64,000 nucleotides of DNA from Lentzea albidocapillata (GTDB lineage Bacteria; Actinomycetota; Actinomycetes; Mycobacteriales; Pseudonocardiaceae): contig NZ_JOEA01000011.1 of assembly GCF_000719115.1 (NCBI RefSeq), forward strand, positions 186,001 to 250,000, given 5' to 3'. The translations under genes and the position numbers were made by a program. Shown here piece after piece: positions 41,524 through 50,140 of this stretch. The notes below the pieces were generated by a model, which worked only from the letters and a program-made list of their open reading frames with translations, did no database searches and was not told the DNA's origin. Position 1 is the first letter of the stretch; each line of letters starts with the position of its first letter.

Positions 41524-42378
41524 ATGAGCATGCGCAGACCAGGGGTGTGGGTGGGAATCGCGTTGCTGTCCCTTGCAACGGCCGGGTGCGGTAGCGGCTT
41601 CAGTGGTGGTGGGACGAGCGCCAGGGACGCCGCTCCACCGCAGGCGGCCCAGCAGAAGGCGCCGCAGCAGGAGAACAACGCCGGGCAGGCCGTGCAGTCG
41701 GTGCAGCAGCAGGAACGTCAGTTGGTGCGCACGGCGAACGTCGACCTGCGCAGTGACGACGTGCTGAAGGCGATCGGGCAGATCAAGGACCGGGCGGCGG
41801 CCGTCGGCGGGTTCGCGGGCGAGGAGGAGTCGACCAAGAGCTCCGGGTCCGTGACGGTGCGGGTGCCGTCGGCCGAGCTGGACAAGGTCGTCCGGGATCT
41901 CGCGAGCGTCGGTGAGGTCACCCGCAGCGAGGTGCGCAGCCAGGACGTCACCGATCAGCTGGTGGACGTCGAGGCGCGGATCGCGACGCAGAGGGCCAGC
42001 GTCGAGCGGCTGCGGGTGCTGTTCGAGCGGGCCGGGTCGACGTCGGAGGTCGCGCAGGTCGAGCAGGAGCTGACCAAGCGGCAGGCCGACCTGGAGTCGA
42101 TGCAGCGGCGCAGCGCGTCGTTGAAGGGCCAGGTCTCCCTGGCGACGCTGACCGTCCGGGTCGCGACGGTGCCGATCGCGGCGCCCGAGCCCGAGAAGGT
42201 CGGGTTCTTCGGCGCTCTGGCGGGTGGCTGGGACGCGCTGGTCGCGGTCGTGGGCGTGATCCTGGTCGGCGTCGGCGCGATGCTGCCGTTCCTGGTGGCG
42301 CTGGGAGTGCCCGCCGCCTTGGTGGTCTATCTGCTGCGCAAGCGCAGGCGCGTCACCCGGATGAACGAAGCAGCGTGA
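41524..42378 (+). CDS. DUF4349 lipoprotein
   Basis: A 284-residue DUF4349 protein: lipoprotein signal (GIALLSLATAGC), a Gln/Ala-rich linker, the DUF4349 core (about 62-215: QLVRTANVDLRSDDVLKAI...VTVRVPSAELDKVVRDLASVGEV...DVTDQLVDVEARI) with a coiled-coil section (IATQRASVERLRVLFERAG...VEQELTKRQADLESMQRR), and a C-terminal transmembrane helix (about 240-272) with a basic tail. Members are envelope proteins of unknown role. Confidence 0.88.
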   Translation: MSMRRPGVWVGIALLSLATAGCGSGFSGGGTSARDAAPPQAAQQKAPQQENNAGQAVQSVQQQERQLVRTANVDLRSDDVLKAIGQIKDRAAAVGGFAGEEESTKSSGSVTVRVPSAELDKVVRDLASVGEVTRSEVRSQDVTDQLVDVEARIATQRASVERLRVLFERAGSTSEVAQVEQELTKRQADLESMQRRSASLKGQVSLATLTVRVATVPIAAPEPEKVGFFGALAGGWDALVAVVGVILVGVGAMLPFLVALGVPAALVVYLLRKRRRVTRMNEAA

Positions 42379-42411
42379 TCAAGTTCTACTGAGAGTGTGC
42401 CTTTGTTGATG

Positions 42412-42459
42412 CGCGGAACGGCTCGGGAGAGAGGGGGAGTCGCATCGAGCCGTTCCGCG
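42412..42459 (+). terminator. Terminator after the DUF4349 gene
   Basis: Perfect 14-bp stem CGCGGAACGGCTCG / CGAGCCGTTCCGCG with a 20-nt loop, 34 bp after the stop. Confidence 0.8.
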
Positions 42460-42751
42460 TCAAAGGTCCCCGCTGCTGTGGATCCGTGGACGGGGGGAGC
42501 CTGCGGATCCCAAGCGGGCCACGCGATTCGACGGGGGATGACGAACCGCGCTCGGTGCCTCGCGCTCGTCGAACAAGCGTGGGAGCCGACTCGCGGAGGC
42601 GGTATCAACTTCTCAGATACGTCCTTGCGATCACAAGTGCTTGTATTACTCCATTCGAGTGTATTTAGACCTGCTAAGTAACGTATCTGTAGCGATTGAG
42701 CAGTCCTTGACCTGCCCAGTGGGCTGGATCACGATGTGCCCACAGGCTGGG
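42460..42751. other. Non-coding, partly AT-rich intergenic region
   Basis: No supported gene. Bases 42600-42720 are clearly AT-richer than the rest of the window, with an inverted repeat CAGATACGT (42614-42622) / ACGTATCTG (42681-42689) and ACAAG-TG-CTTGT (42633-42644). Together they look like a complex promoter region for the downstream acyl-CoA ligase, or the scar of acquired DNA. Confidence 0.5.
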
Positions 42752-42777
42752 TGTACAGCGCTGTACAGCGCTGTACA
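42752..42777. promoter_or_regulatory. Overlapping TGTACAGCGCTGTACA operators
   Basis: The perfect 16-bp palindrome TGTACAGCGCTGTACA occurs at 42752-42767 and again at 42762-42777, sharing 6 bp, 21 bp before the acyl-CoA ligase ATG. Palindromes of this type are typical TetR-family operators; no such regulator is adjacent. Confidence 0.75.
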
Positions 42778-42798
42778 GCGAATGAATGAGGTCGCCGC

Positions 42799-44364
42799 AT
42801 GGTCTTTCGCAGTCCGTACCCCGATGTCGAGATCCCTGACGTGTCGCTGCACCAGCTGTTGTTCGGCGACATAGCCGACCGGGCGGACCGGGTTGCGCTG
42901 ATCGACGGCATGTCCGGCGCGGAGATGACCTACGGGCAGCTCGCGGCGGCCATCGACCGCATGGCCGCCGCGCTGGCCGCGCGCGGTATCGGCAAAGGTG
43001 ATGTCGTCGGCATCCTCAGCCCGAACACGCCTTACTACGCCGTCGTGTTCCACGGCATCCTGCGTGCGGGCGCCACGGCGACCACGATCAACGCGCTCTA
43101 CACGCCCGACGAGGTCGCGCACCAGCTGCACGACGCGGGCGCGAAGATGCTGTTCACGGTGTCCGTGCTGTTGCCGAACGCCGCTCCCGGCGCCGCGAAG
43201 GCCGGCGTGACCGACGTGGTCGTGCTCGACGGCGCCGAGGGCTACCCGTCGCTGCCCGAGCTCCTGGCGAACTCGCATCCGGTGCCCGAGGTGGAGATCA
43301 ACCCGTCCGAGGACCTCGCGGTGCTGCCGTACTCCTCCGGCACGACCGCGTTGCCCAAGGGCGTGATGCTGACGCACCGCAACCTGGTCGCGAACCTCGT
43401 GCAGTGCGGGCCGATCCTGTCGGACGTCGGCGCGAACACCCGGATCCTCGCCGTGCTGCCGTTCTTCCACATCTACGGCATGCAGGTCCTGATGAACAAC
43501 GGCCTGTACATCGGCGGTGTCGTCGTGACGCTGCCGAAGTTCGAACTGCCGGAGTTCCTTCGCGTGATCGCCGAGCACAAGACCGACCGCGTCTACATCG
43601 CGCCGCCGGTGGCCGTGGCCCTGGCGAAGCACCCGATCGTCGACAACTACGACCTGTCTCCGCTGCGCACGCTGTTCTCCGGTGCCGCCCCGCTGGACGA
43701 GGATCTCGCCGCCGCGGTGCGCAAGCGCATCGGCTGCCGCGTCGTCCAGGGCTACGGCATGACGGAGATGTCGCCCGTCAGCCACGCCATCCCGGACAGC
43801 CGCGACGACATCTCGGTCGGCACCGTCGGCGTGATCATCCCGAACCTCGAGTGCCGCCTGGTCGACCCGGCCACCGGCGAGGACGTGGGTGCCGGCGAGC
43901 GCGGCGAGCTGTGGTGCAAGGGCCCGAACGTCATGAAGGGCTACCTGAACAACGCCGAGGCCACCGCCGCCACCATCGACGAAGACGGCTGGCTGCACAC
44001 CGGCGACGTGGCCGTGATCGACGCCGACGGCATCGTCTCGATCGTCGACCGCGTCAAGGAACTGATCAAGTACAAGGGCTACCAGGTCCCGCCGGCCGAG
44101 CTCGAAGCCGTGCTGCTCACCCACGAGGAGATCGCCGACGCGGCGGTCATCGGCGTGCGTGACGCGGACGGCGAGGAGGTCCCGAAGGCCTTCGTGGTCC
44201 GCCAGCAGGGTTCGTCGATCGAGGGTGACGCCGTGATGGCGTTCGTGGCCTCGCACGTGGCGCCGCACAAGAAGGTGCGCGTGGTCGAGTTCATCGAGGC
44301 GATCCCGAAGTCGGCCGCCGGCAAGATCCTGCGCAAGGACCTGCGGGCGCGCGAACAGGCCTGA
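42799..44364 (+). CDS. 4-coumarate-CoA-ligase-like acyl-CoA synthetase
   Basis: A 521-residue ANL-superfamily adenylating enzyme that activates a carboxylate with ATP and CoA. Motifs: YSSGTTALPKGVMLTH (A3), FFHIYGMQ, QGYGMTEMSPVSH (A5), GDVAVIDADG (A7/A8), KELIKYKGYQVPPAELE (A8 hinge) and catalytic lysine PKSAAGKILRK (A10). It resembles plant-type 4CL and bacterial cinnamate or medium-chain acyl ligases. Acid substrate not deducible. It is monocistronic with a terminator behind and palindromic operators in front. Confidence 0.92.
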   Translation: MVFRSPYPDVEIPDVSLHQLLFGDIADRADRVALIDGMSGAEMTYGQLAAAIDRMAAALAARGIGKGDVVGILSPNTPYYAVVFHGILRAGATATTINALYTPDEVAHQLHDAGAKMLFTVSVLLPNAAPGAAKAGVTDVVVLDGAEGYPSLPELLANSHPVPEVEINPSEDLAVLPYSSGTTALPKGVMLTHRNLVANLVQCGPILSDVGANTRILAVLPFFHIYGMQVLMNNGLYIGGVVVTLPKFELPEFLRVIAEHKTDRVYIAPPVAVALAKHPIVDNYDLSPLRTLFSGAAPLDEDLAAAVRKRIGCRVVQGYGMTEMSPVSHAIPDSRDDISVGTVGVIIPNLECRLVDPATGEDVGAGERGELWCKGPNVMKGYLNNAEATAATIDEDGWLHTGDVAVIDADGIVSIVDRVKELIKYKGYQVPPAELEAVLLTHEEIADAAVIGVRDADGEEVPKAFVVRQQGSSIEGDAVMAFVASHVAPHKKVRVVEFIEAIPKSAAGKILRKDLRAREQA

Positions 44365-44376
44365 CCCGCGGAAACA

Positions 44377-44412
44377 CGAACGCCCTGGCAACGATCGTCG
44401 CCAGGGCGTTCG
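44377..44412. terminator. Bidirectional terminator
   Basis: Perfect 13-bp stem (44377-44389 with 44400-44412) between convergent genes, 4 bp from the minus-strand stop. Confidence 0.85.
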
Positions 44413-44415
44413 CCG

Positions 44416-44973
44416 TCAGTGCTCGGCCGCAGGCTTCCGCACGCGGAAGCGGAGCATCGTCACCGGACCCGACTGCGTGTTGGCGAACGGTTCCAGATCG
44501 ATCCTCCCGAGACCCGAGGTCGAGAACCGCACGCCGTCGCCGAGCAGCACCGGCAGGACGTACACCAGGACCTCGTCGACGAGCCCCAGCCGCAGGCACT
44601 GACTGGCCAGGTCGGCACCGAGGATCTCCAGGTTCTTCCCGTCCGCCGCCGCGCGCGCCGTGGCGACGGCCTCCGCGAGGTCGCACGTGAGGAACGTGAT
44701 GCCTTGCTCCGGCTCGTCCGGCGGCCGGTGCGTCAGGACGAACTGTGGTCCGCCGTCGTAGGTGGTGTCCTCGGGGCGCATCCGCTTGGCGGCCTCGTAG
44801 GTACCCCTGCCGACGAGCATGGCGCCGGTGGCCTGCGCGACCTCAGGAAAGCGGTCCTCCTCGAAGTGCTCGAGCACCCAGTCCATCGCGTGGTCAGGAC
44901 CTGCGATGAAGCCGTCCAGGGACATCGCCCTGTTGACCACGACCTTGCCGAGATCGGCGTTCGACTCGCTCAT
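44416..44973 (-). CDS. RibD-C/dihydrofolate-reductase-fold protein
   Basis: A 185-residue protein with the RibD C-terminal/DHFR-like fold: VVVNRAMSLDGFIAGPDHAMDW, GAMLVGRGTYEAAKRM, QFVLTHRPP, LEILGADLASQCLRLGLVDEVLVYVLPVLLGDGVRF. Such stand-alone proteins are probable NADPH-dependent reductases outside riboflavin synthesis. Common in actinobacteria; substrate unknown. Confidence 0.92.
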   Translation of the reverse strand: MSESNADLGKVVVNRAMSLDGFIAGPDHAMDWVLEHFEEDRFPEVAQATGAMLVGRGTYEAAKRMRPEDTTYDGGPQFVLTHRPPDEPEQGITFLTCDLAEAVATARAAADGKNLEILGADLASQCLRLGLVDEVLVYVLPVLLGDGVRFSTSGLGRIDLEPFANTQSGPVTMLRFRVRKPAAEH

Positions 44974-45088
44974 GCCGGTGCAGACTAGGCGCGGGCCGCG
45001 AACTCATCGGCGCCGGCGAATCTCATGGCGTGGATCACGGTGACCTGCCGGGGTACGGCAGGTGGGTCGGCATGGCAGGCTGGTCGCC

Positions 45089-45835
45089 ATGTCTGTCGGA
45101 ACCTTGGTCCTGCTCCGCCACGGCGAGAGCACGTGGAACGCGGAGAACCTGTTCACCGGCTGGGTGGACGTTCCCCTGTCGGAGAAGGGTGAGAAGGAGG
45201 CCCGTCGCGGCGGCCATCTGCTGCGCGAGGCCGGTGTCCTGCCGGAGATCCTGCACACGAGCCTGATGCGCCGGGCGATCATGACCGCGAACCTGGCGCT
45301 CGACGCCGCCGACCGGCACTGGATCCCGGTCAAGCGCGACTGGCGCCTCAACGAGCGTCACTACGGCGCGTTGCAGGGCAAGAACAAGAAGCAGACGCTG
45401 GAGGAGTTCGGCGAGGAGCAGTTCATGCTCTGGCGCCGCTCGTACGACACCCCGCCGCCGCCCATCGAGCCCGGCAGCGAGTTCAGCCAGGACACCGACC
45501 CGCGCTACGCGGACCTCGGCCCCGACCTGCCGCTGACCGAGTGCCTGCTCGACGTCGTGAAGCGCATGCTCCCGTACTGGGACCAGGAGATCGTCCCGGA
45601 CCTGCGCACCGGCAAGACGGTCCTGGTGGCCGCGCACGGCAACTCGCTGCGCGCGCTCGTGAAGCACCTCGACGGCATCTCGGACGAGGCCATCGCGGGG
45701 CTGAACATCCCGACCGGCATCCCGCTGCGCTACGACCTCGACGAGGACCTGAAGCCGATCAAGCCGGGCGGCGAGTACCTCGACCCCGACGCCGCGAAGG
45801 ACGCCATCGCGGCGGTCGCGAACCAGGGCCGTTAA
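45089..45835 (+). CDS. gpmA: Phosphoglycerate mutase, cofactor-dependent
   Basis: A 248-residue 2,3-BPG-dependent mutase interconverting 3- and 2-phosphoglycerate in glycolysis. The phospho-histidine is in [10 protein letters not shown], the second histidine in [15 protein letters not shown], and [11 protein letters not shown] and [12 protein letters not shown] are intact. ATG 45089 gives the family N-terminus. Position equals Rv0489 upstream of senX3-regX3. Confidence 0.96.
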   Translation: MSVGTLVLLRHGESTWNAENLFTGWVDVPLSEKGEKEARRGGHLLREAGVLPEILHTSLMRRAIMTANLALDAADRHWIPVKRDWRLNERHYGALQGKNKKQTLEEFGEEQFMLWRRSYDTPPPPIEPGSEFSQDTDPRYADLGPDLPLTECLLDVVKRMLPYWDQEIVPDLRTGKTVLVAAHGNSLRALVKHLDGISDEAIAGLNIPTGIPLRYDLDEDLKPIKPGGEYLDPDAAKDAIAAVANQGR

Positions 45836-45842
45836 AGCTCAC

Positions 45843-45885
45843 GCGGGGGCCTTTCGTACTCCACGGGAGGACGGAAGGCCCCCGC
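45843..45885 (+). terminator. Terminator after gpmA
   Basis: 13-bp stem (45843-45855 with 45873-45885) with one internal mismatch, starting 8 bp after the stop. Confidence 0.8.
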
Positions 45886-45897
45886 ATGTTTTCTGCC

Positions 45898-45987
45898 GTT
45901 CACACCTTCGTGTCACGGTTGGGTGAACGAGGGCTGACCAGGTGCGGAACAACCGTCCACTGAGGTGTCGCGGGTATCACGGTTCAC
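45898..45987 (+). promoter_or_regulatory. Putative RegX3/PHO-like repeats upstream of senX3
   Basis: GTTCAC occurs at 45898-45903 and 45982-45987, and its complement GTGAAC at 45923-45928, in the 200-bp gap before senX3. GTTCAC is the core of PHO-box repeats bound by PhoP/RegX3, but spacing is irregular, so this is tentative. Confidence 0.35.
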
Positions 45988-46035
45988 GCTTCCGCACTAG
46001 GCCAAGACACCTCTGAGCTGCTTACCATTCGCCTC

Positions 46036-47208
46036 GTGACCACAACGGGTTACCTCGCTGTGTCGATCGGCCTCGCGCTCATCGGCGTGATCGCCGCTTT
46101 CTTCATCGGCCGGTTCACCGCTCCTAAGCATCCCAAGAAGCCGGAAGGCCTGACGGTCGCCGAGCTGATCCAGCAGATCGTGCACGACTCGCACGACGGC
46201 ATCGTGGTGCTGAACCACTTCGGCGACGTCGTGCTGCACAACCCCCGGGCCGAAGAGCTCGGGATCGTCCGCAACAACCGCGTGGACGACCGGGCGCGCA
46301 AGGCCGCCGAGGGCGTCCGCAGCAGCAACGAGGTCGTGTACGTCGACCTCTCGCCGCTGGACGGCTACCGCACGGGCCGGCAGCCCGAGGCCGTGCACGC
46401 CGAGGTCAGGCTGCTCGTCGAGAACTTCATCGTCGTCGACGCGACCGACGAGTCCGAGGCCGTGCGGCTGGAGAAGACCCGGCGCGACTTCGTGGCGAAC
46501 GTCAGCCACGAGCTCAAGACCCCCGTCGGCGCGCTGGCGCTGCTCGCGGAGGCCGTCCTGGACGCGAGTGACGACCAGGACGAGGTCCGCCGGTTCAGCG
46601 CGAAGATCATGCAGGAGGCCACCCGCCTCGGCACGCTCGTCACCGAGCTCATCGCGCTGTCCCGGCTGCAGGGCGCGGAGAAGCTGCCGGAGCTCAGCGA
46701 CACCGAGATCGACGTCGTGATCAACGAGGCGCTGTCGCGGTCCAAGCTCGCCGCCGAGTCGGTCAACATCTCGATCAACGTCGACGAGCCCAGCGGGTTC
46801 GTCGTGCCGGGCGACCGGTCGTTGCTGGTCACGGCGTTGACGAACCTTCTGGACAACGCTGTCGCGTACTCGCCGCCCGGCAGTCCGGTCAGCGTGAGCC
46901 GCAGGCTGGTCGACGGGCACGTCGAGATCGCGGTGACCGACCGCGGCATCGGCATCGCCGAGGACCAGCAGATCCGGGTCTTCGAGCGGTTCTACCGAGT
47001 CGACAAGGCCCGATCGCGCGCGACCGGGGGCACCGGACTCGGGCTCGCGATCGTCAAGCACGTCGCCGCCAACCACGGCGGTGAGGTGAAGCTGTGGAGC
47101 CTGCCAGGAACGGGGTCCACCTTCACGCTGCGGATCCCCGCCGCGGCGGCCGAACAGAACCCGACTCCCGTGCCTGCTGGCACGGGTGACTCAGGAGGAG
47201 AGCTGTGA
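46036..47208 (+). CDS. senX3: Sensor histidine kinase SenX3
   Basis: A 390-residue membrane kinase. One N-terminal transmembrane helix (about 5-28), a PAS-like domain (about 45-135, HDSHDGIVVLNHFGDVVLHNPRAEEL), HisKA with H158 in FVANVSHELKTPVGAL, and an ATPase domain with N box NLLDNAVAYSPPGS, G1 DRGIGIA and G2 GGTGLGLAIVKH. Together with RegX3 it controls the phosphate-starvation response. The start is a GTG and the end overlaps regX3 by 4 bp. Confidence 0.95.
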   Translation: MTTTGYLAVSIGLALIGVIAAFFIGRFTAPKHPKKPEGLTVAELIQQIVHDSHDGIVVLNHFGDVVLHNPRAEELGIVRNNRVDDRARKAAEGVRSSNEVVYVDLSPLDGYRTGRQPEAVHAEVRLLVENFIVVDATDESEAVRLEKTRRDFVANVSHELKTPVGALALLAEAVLDASDDQDEVRRFSAKIMQEATRLGTLVTELIALSRLQGAEKLPELSDTEIDVVINEALSRSKLAAESVNISINVDEPSGFVVPGDRSLLVTALTNLLDNAVAYSPPGSPVSVSRRLVDGHVEIAVTDRGIGIAEDQQIRVFERFYRVDKARSRATGGTGLGLAIVKHVAANHGGEVKLWSLPGTGSTFTLRIPAAAAEQNPTPVPAGTGDSGGEL

Positions 47209-47885
47209 CCAGGGTGCTCATCGTGGAGGACGAGGAGTCCTTCGCCGATCCGCTCGCCTTCCTGCTGCGCAAGGAAGGGTTCACCGCCGCGCTCGCGGCC
47301 ACCGGCCAGGAGGCGCTCGAGGAGTTCGACCGCAACGGTGCGGACATCGTGCTGCTCGACCTGATGCTGCCGGGCATGAGCGGTACGGACGTGTGCAAGC
47401 AGCTCCGTCAGCGCTCGGCCGTCCCCGTGATCATGGTGACGGCCCGCGACAGCGAGATCGACAAGGTCGTCGGGCTCGAACTCGGCGCTGACGACTACGT
47501 CACCAAGCCGTATTCGGCGCGCGAGCTCATCGCCCGCATCCGCGCGGTGTTGCGCCGCGGCGGCGAGTCCGAGGACCTGCTCCCGCAGATCCTGGAGGCC
47601 GGTCCGGTGCGGATGGACGTGGAACGCCACGTCGTGACCGTCGCGGGCCAGGACATCAGCCTGCCGCTCAAGGAATTCGACCTCCTGGAGTACCTGCTGC
47701 GCAACGTCGGCCGCGTCCTCACCCGAGGCCAGCTGATCGACCGCGTGTGGGGAGCGGACTACGTGGGCGACACGAAGACGCTGGACGTACACGTCAAGCG
47801 CCTGCGGTCCAAGATCGAACCTGACCCGTCGGCCCCGCGGCACCTCGTCACGGTGAGGGGTCTGGGTTACAAGTTCGAGTCCTGA
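47205..47885 (+). CDS. regX3: Response regulator RegX3
   Basis: A 226-residue OmpR/PhoB-type regulator: receiver domain (1-120) with acidic pocket EDEE, phospho-acceptor D52 in VLLDLMLPG and lysine in VTKPYS; winged-helix domain (about 130-226) with LPLKEFDLLEYLLRNVGRVLTRGQLIDRVWG and TKTLDVHVKRLRSKIE. Partner of SenX3 in the operon. Confidence 0.96.
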   Translation: MTRVLIVEDEESFADPLAFLLRKEGFTAALAATGQEALEEFDRNGADIVLLDLMLPGMSGTDVCKQLRQRSAVPVIMVTARDSEIDKVVGLELGADDYVTKPYSARELIARIRAVLRRGGESEDLLPQILEAGPVRMDVERHVVTVAGQDISLPLKEFDLLEYLLRNVGRVLTRGQLIDRVWGADYVGDTKTLDVHVKRLRSKIEPDPSAPRHLVTVRGLGYKFES

Positions 47886-47912
47886 CGGACACGACCAGGT
47901 ACCGTTTCCGGC

Positions 47913-48893
47913 GTGCGCCTGGGCGTTCTCGACGTGGGGTCCAACACCGTCCACCTACTTGTGGTGGACGCGCATCGTGGTGCCCACCCGATCCCGATGA
48001 CGTCCGAGAAGTCGATCCTTCGTCTCGCCGAGCAGCTCGACGACAAGGGTCAGCTCCGCAAGACGGGTGCTGACCAGCTCGTTCGTGCCGTTGCCGCCGC
48101 CAAGGCGTCGGCCAAGCGGTCCGGCTGCGAGGACCTGATGGCGTTCGCGACCTCGGCGGTGCGCGAGGCGGGCAACTCGGCAGAGGTGCTCGACCGCGTG
48201 CGCACCGAGACCGGGGTCGAGCTGAAGGTCCTCTCCGGCGAGGACGAGGCGAAGTACACGTTTCTCGCGGTCCGCCGCTGGTACGGCTGGTCCGCGGGCA
48301 AGTTGCTGAGCCTCGACATCGGTGGCGGCTCCCTGGAGCTCGCCATCGGCCGTGACGAGAACCCGGACCTGGCCTTCTCCGTGCCGCTCGGCGCGGGAAG
48401 GCTCACCAGGACCCGGTTCGTGAAGGACCCGCCCCGGCGCTCGGAGGTCCGCGAGACCACCGACTGGCTCGCCGAACAGCTCGCGCCCGTGGCGCGGAAG
48501 CTGAAACGCGCGGGTGAACCCGATCGGGTGGTTGCGACCTCAAAAACTTTCCGAACGCTGGCGCGGCTCACCGGGGCCGCGCCATCGTCTGCCGGGCCCA
48601 GGGCACGACGCGTGCTCACCGACGCGGGCCTGCGGCAGCTGATCGCGTTCATTTCCCGGATGTCGGCCAGTGACCTCGCAGAGCTGGAAGGCGTGAGCAC
48701 TTCGCGCGCCCACCAGCTCGTTGCGGGCGCGCTGGTCGCGGAGGCAACAATGCGAGCCCTGTCACTCACGCAGCTGGAGATTTGCCCCTGGGCACTCCGG
48801 GAGGGTGTCATCCTCCGACGGCTGGACCACACTGACGGGACGGACCAGAGCGATACTGGACGGACTGGCCAGACCGGGGCACGGTGGAGTTGA
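47913..48893 (+). CDS. Ppx/GppA-family phosphatase (Rv0496/Ppx1-like)
   Basis: A 326-residue ASKHA-fold exopolyphosphatase: phosphate-1 LDVGSNTVHLLVVD, FATSAVREAGNS, LSGEDEAKYTF, and phosphate-2 SLDIGGGSLELA. Short form without the C-terminal domain, as in Rv0496. It degrades polyphosphate and possibly pppGpp. Close linkage with senX3-regX3 ties it to phosphate control. The last ~15 residues are Thr/Gly-rich and the stop overlaps the next start. Confidence 0.93.
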   Translation: MRLGVLDVGSNTVHLLVVDAHRGAHPIPMTSEKSILRLAEQLDDKGQLRKTGADQLVRAVAAAKASAKRSGCEDLMAFATSAVREAGNSAEVLDRVRTETGVELKVLSGEDEAKYTFLAVRRWYGWSAGKLLSLDIGGGSLELAIGRDENPDLAFSVPLGAGRLTRTRFVKDPPRRSEVRETTDWLAEQLAPVARKLKRAGEPDRVVATSKTFRTLARLTGAAPSSAGPRARRVLTDAGLRQLIAFISRMSASDLAELEGVSTSRAHQLVAGALVAEATMRALSLTQLEICPWALREGVILRRLDHTDGTDQSDTGRTGQTGARWS

Positions 48894-50140
48894 TGAGTCG
48901 AGAGAGCGGATCGGACCAGACGCAGCGCACAGTCGCTGAGCTGCTCGCCCAGTACGGGGGCAGCGCAGAGAGTGCGCCACGTCGGCGACGCCGCCGCGCT
49001 GACGACGAGGAAGCCGTCCAGCAGCCGGAGACCGCGCCCCAGTCGATCATCGAGCGGGTCCTGTCCGACAGCGGCCGCCTGATGGCGATCCGCGACGACG
49101 ACGCACCGCAGCCCGGTCGCCGCGCGGCCCCGGAACCGCAGGCCCCCCCGGCCGCCGAGCGCACGGCGTACCAGCCGAAACCGCAGGCCGCGCCGCCTCC
49201 GAAGGCGCCGCAGCCGTCGCAGCAGATGCCGGTGCCGCCCGCGCAGCCGCCGCAGGTCCGCAGACCGGCCCAGCCGGCGCCGCCCCCCGCCAAGCCGGCC
49301 GCGCCCGTGCCGCCGCCTCCCGCGGCCGCCGAGCAGACCCGGCAGGTGCCGCAGGTCCGCGACCAGCCGTCGAACTCCGGCATGCCGCGCCCGGACGTGC
49401 CCGGCCGCCTCGAGGCGCGCCTCGACCAGCTGACGTCGACGCCGTCGCGCACGAACATCACCCGGCCCCCGAAGCCGGTCCCCGGTCCGCCGCGCGAGGC
49501 GATGACGGAGCAGCTCCCGCGTATCCCGGCGAAGGCGCCGGTGGACCAGATCGCCGCGCTCGAGACCGAGTCCGTGCTGATCGTGCCGCCCGCACCGCCG
49601 AAGCTGCCGGAGCCGCTGCCGGGCAACGTGCCCGACGCCTGGTTCAGCGATGACGACGCGGACGCCAAGACCGACCTGTCGATGGCGCCGATGGCACCGA
49701 TGGAGTCGACCGCGGCGCACCCCGGCCCGTACGTGGACGACGACTCGCAGGAGTACGCCGCCTACCGCGCCGAGGACGACTACCTCGCGGACGACGAGGA
49801 AGGCGACGAGGACGAAGGTCCCGCCGGCCTCGACGACGCAGGCGAGGCCGAGGACGAAGCGGACGCCGAACCCCGCTCGGCGGGCAAGGAATGGCTGATC
49901 ATGATCGGCCAGCTCGCCGTCGGCGTGCTCGGCGGCGCGGGCCTGTGGCTAGCGTTCAACTACCTGTGGCGCTCGCTCCCCGCCGCCGCACTTGTGGTGG
50001 CGCTTGCCGTTACCGTGGGTCTGGTGTTGCTGGTTCGAAAGATCCGCCGGGCGGACGATCTGCAGACCACCGTCCTGGCCGTGCTCGTCGGCCTCATCGT
50101 GACCGTCTCACCAGCGGCGATGCTGCTGGTGAAGAGTTGA
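48893..50140 (+). CDS. Proline-rich membrane protein (Rv0497-like)
   Basis: A 415-residue protein. The cytoplasmic N-terminal region is basic then Pro/Ala/Gln-rich (about 25-165), an acidic run (about 250-325, DDDADAKTD...DDEEGDEDEGPAGLDD) follows, and the C-terminus has three transmembrane helices (about 335-415: EWLIMIGQLAVGVLGGAGLWLAFNYLW...AALVVALAVTVGLVLLVRKI...VLAVLVGLIVTVSPAAMLLV). Function unknown. ATG 48893 overlaps the ppx stop. Position equals Rv0497. Confidence 0.85.
   Translation: MSRESGSDQTQRTVAELLAQYGGSAESAPRRRRRRADDEEAVQQPETAPQSIIERVLSDSGRLMAIRDDDAPQPGRRAAPEPQAPPAAERTAYQPKPQAAPPPKAPQPSQQMPVPPAQPPQVRRPAQPAPPPAKPAAPVPPPPAAAEQTRQVPQVRDQPSNSGMPRPDVPGRLEARLDQLTSTPSRTNITRPPKPVPGPPREAMTEQLPRIPAKAPVDQIAALETESVLIVPPAPPKLPEPLPGNVPDAWFSDDDADAKTDLSMAPMAPMESTAAHPGPYVDDDSQEYAAYRAEDDYLADDEEGDEDEGPAGLDDAGEAEDEADAEPRSAGKEWLIMIGQLAVGVLGGAGLWLAFNYLWRSLPAAALVVALAVTVGLVLLVRKIRRADDLQTTVLAVLVGLIVTVSPAAMLLVKS

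Noticed and set aside
42397..42681. A possible 94-codon gene in the 42.4-42.8 kb gap
   Set aside because: It begins inside the terminator, has no ribosome site, shows no family features, and its 3' part is AT-rich promoter-like DNA.
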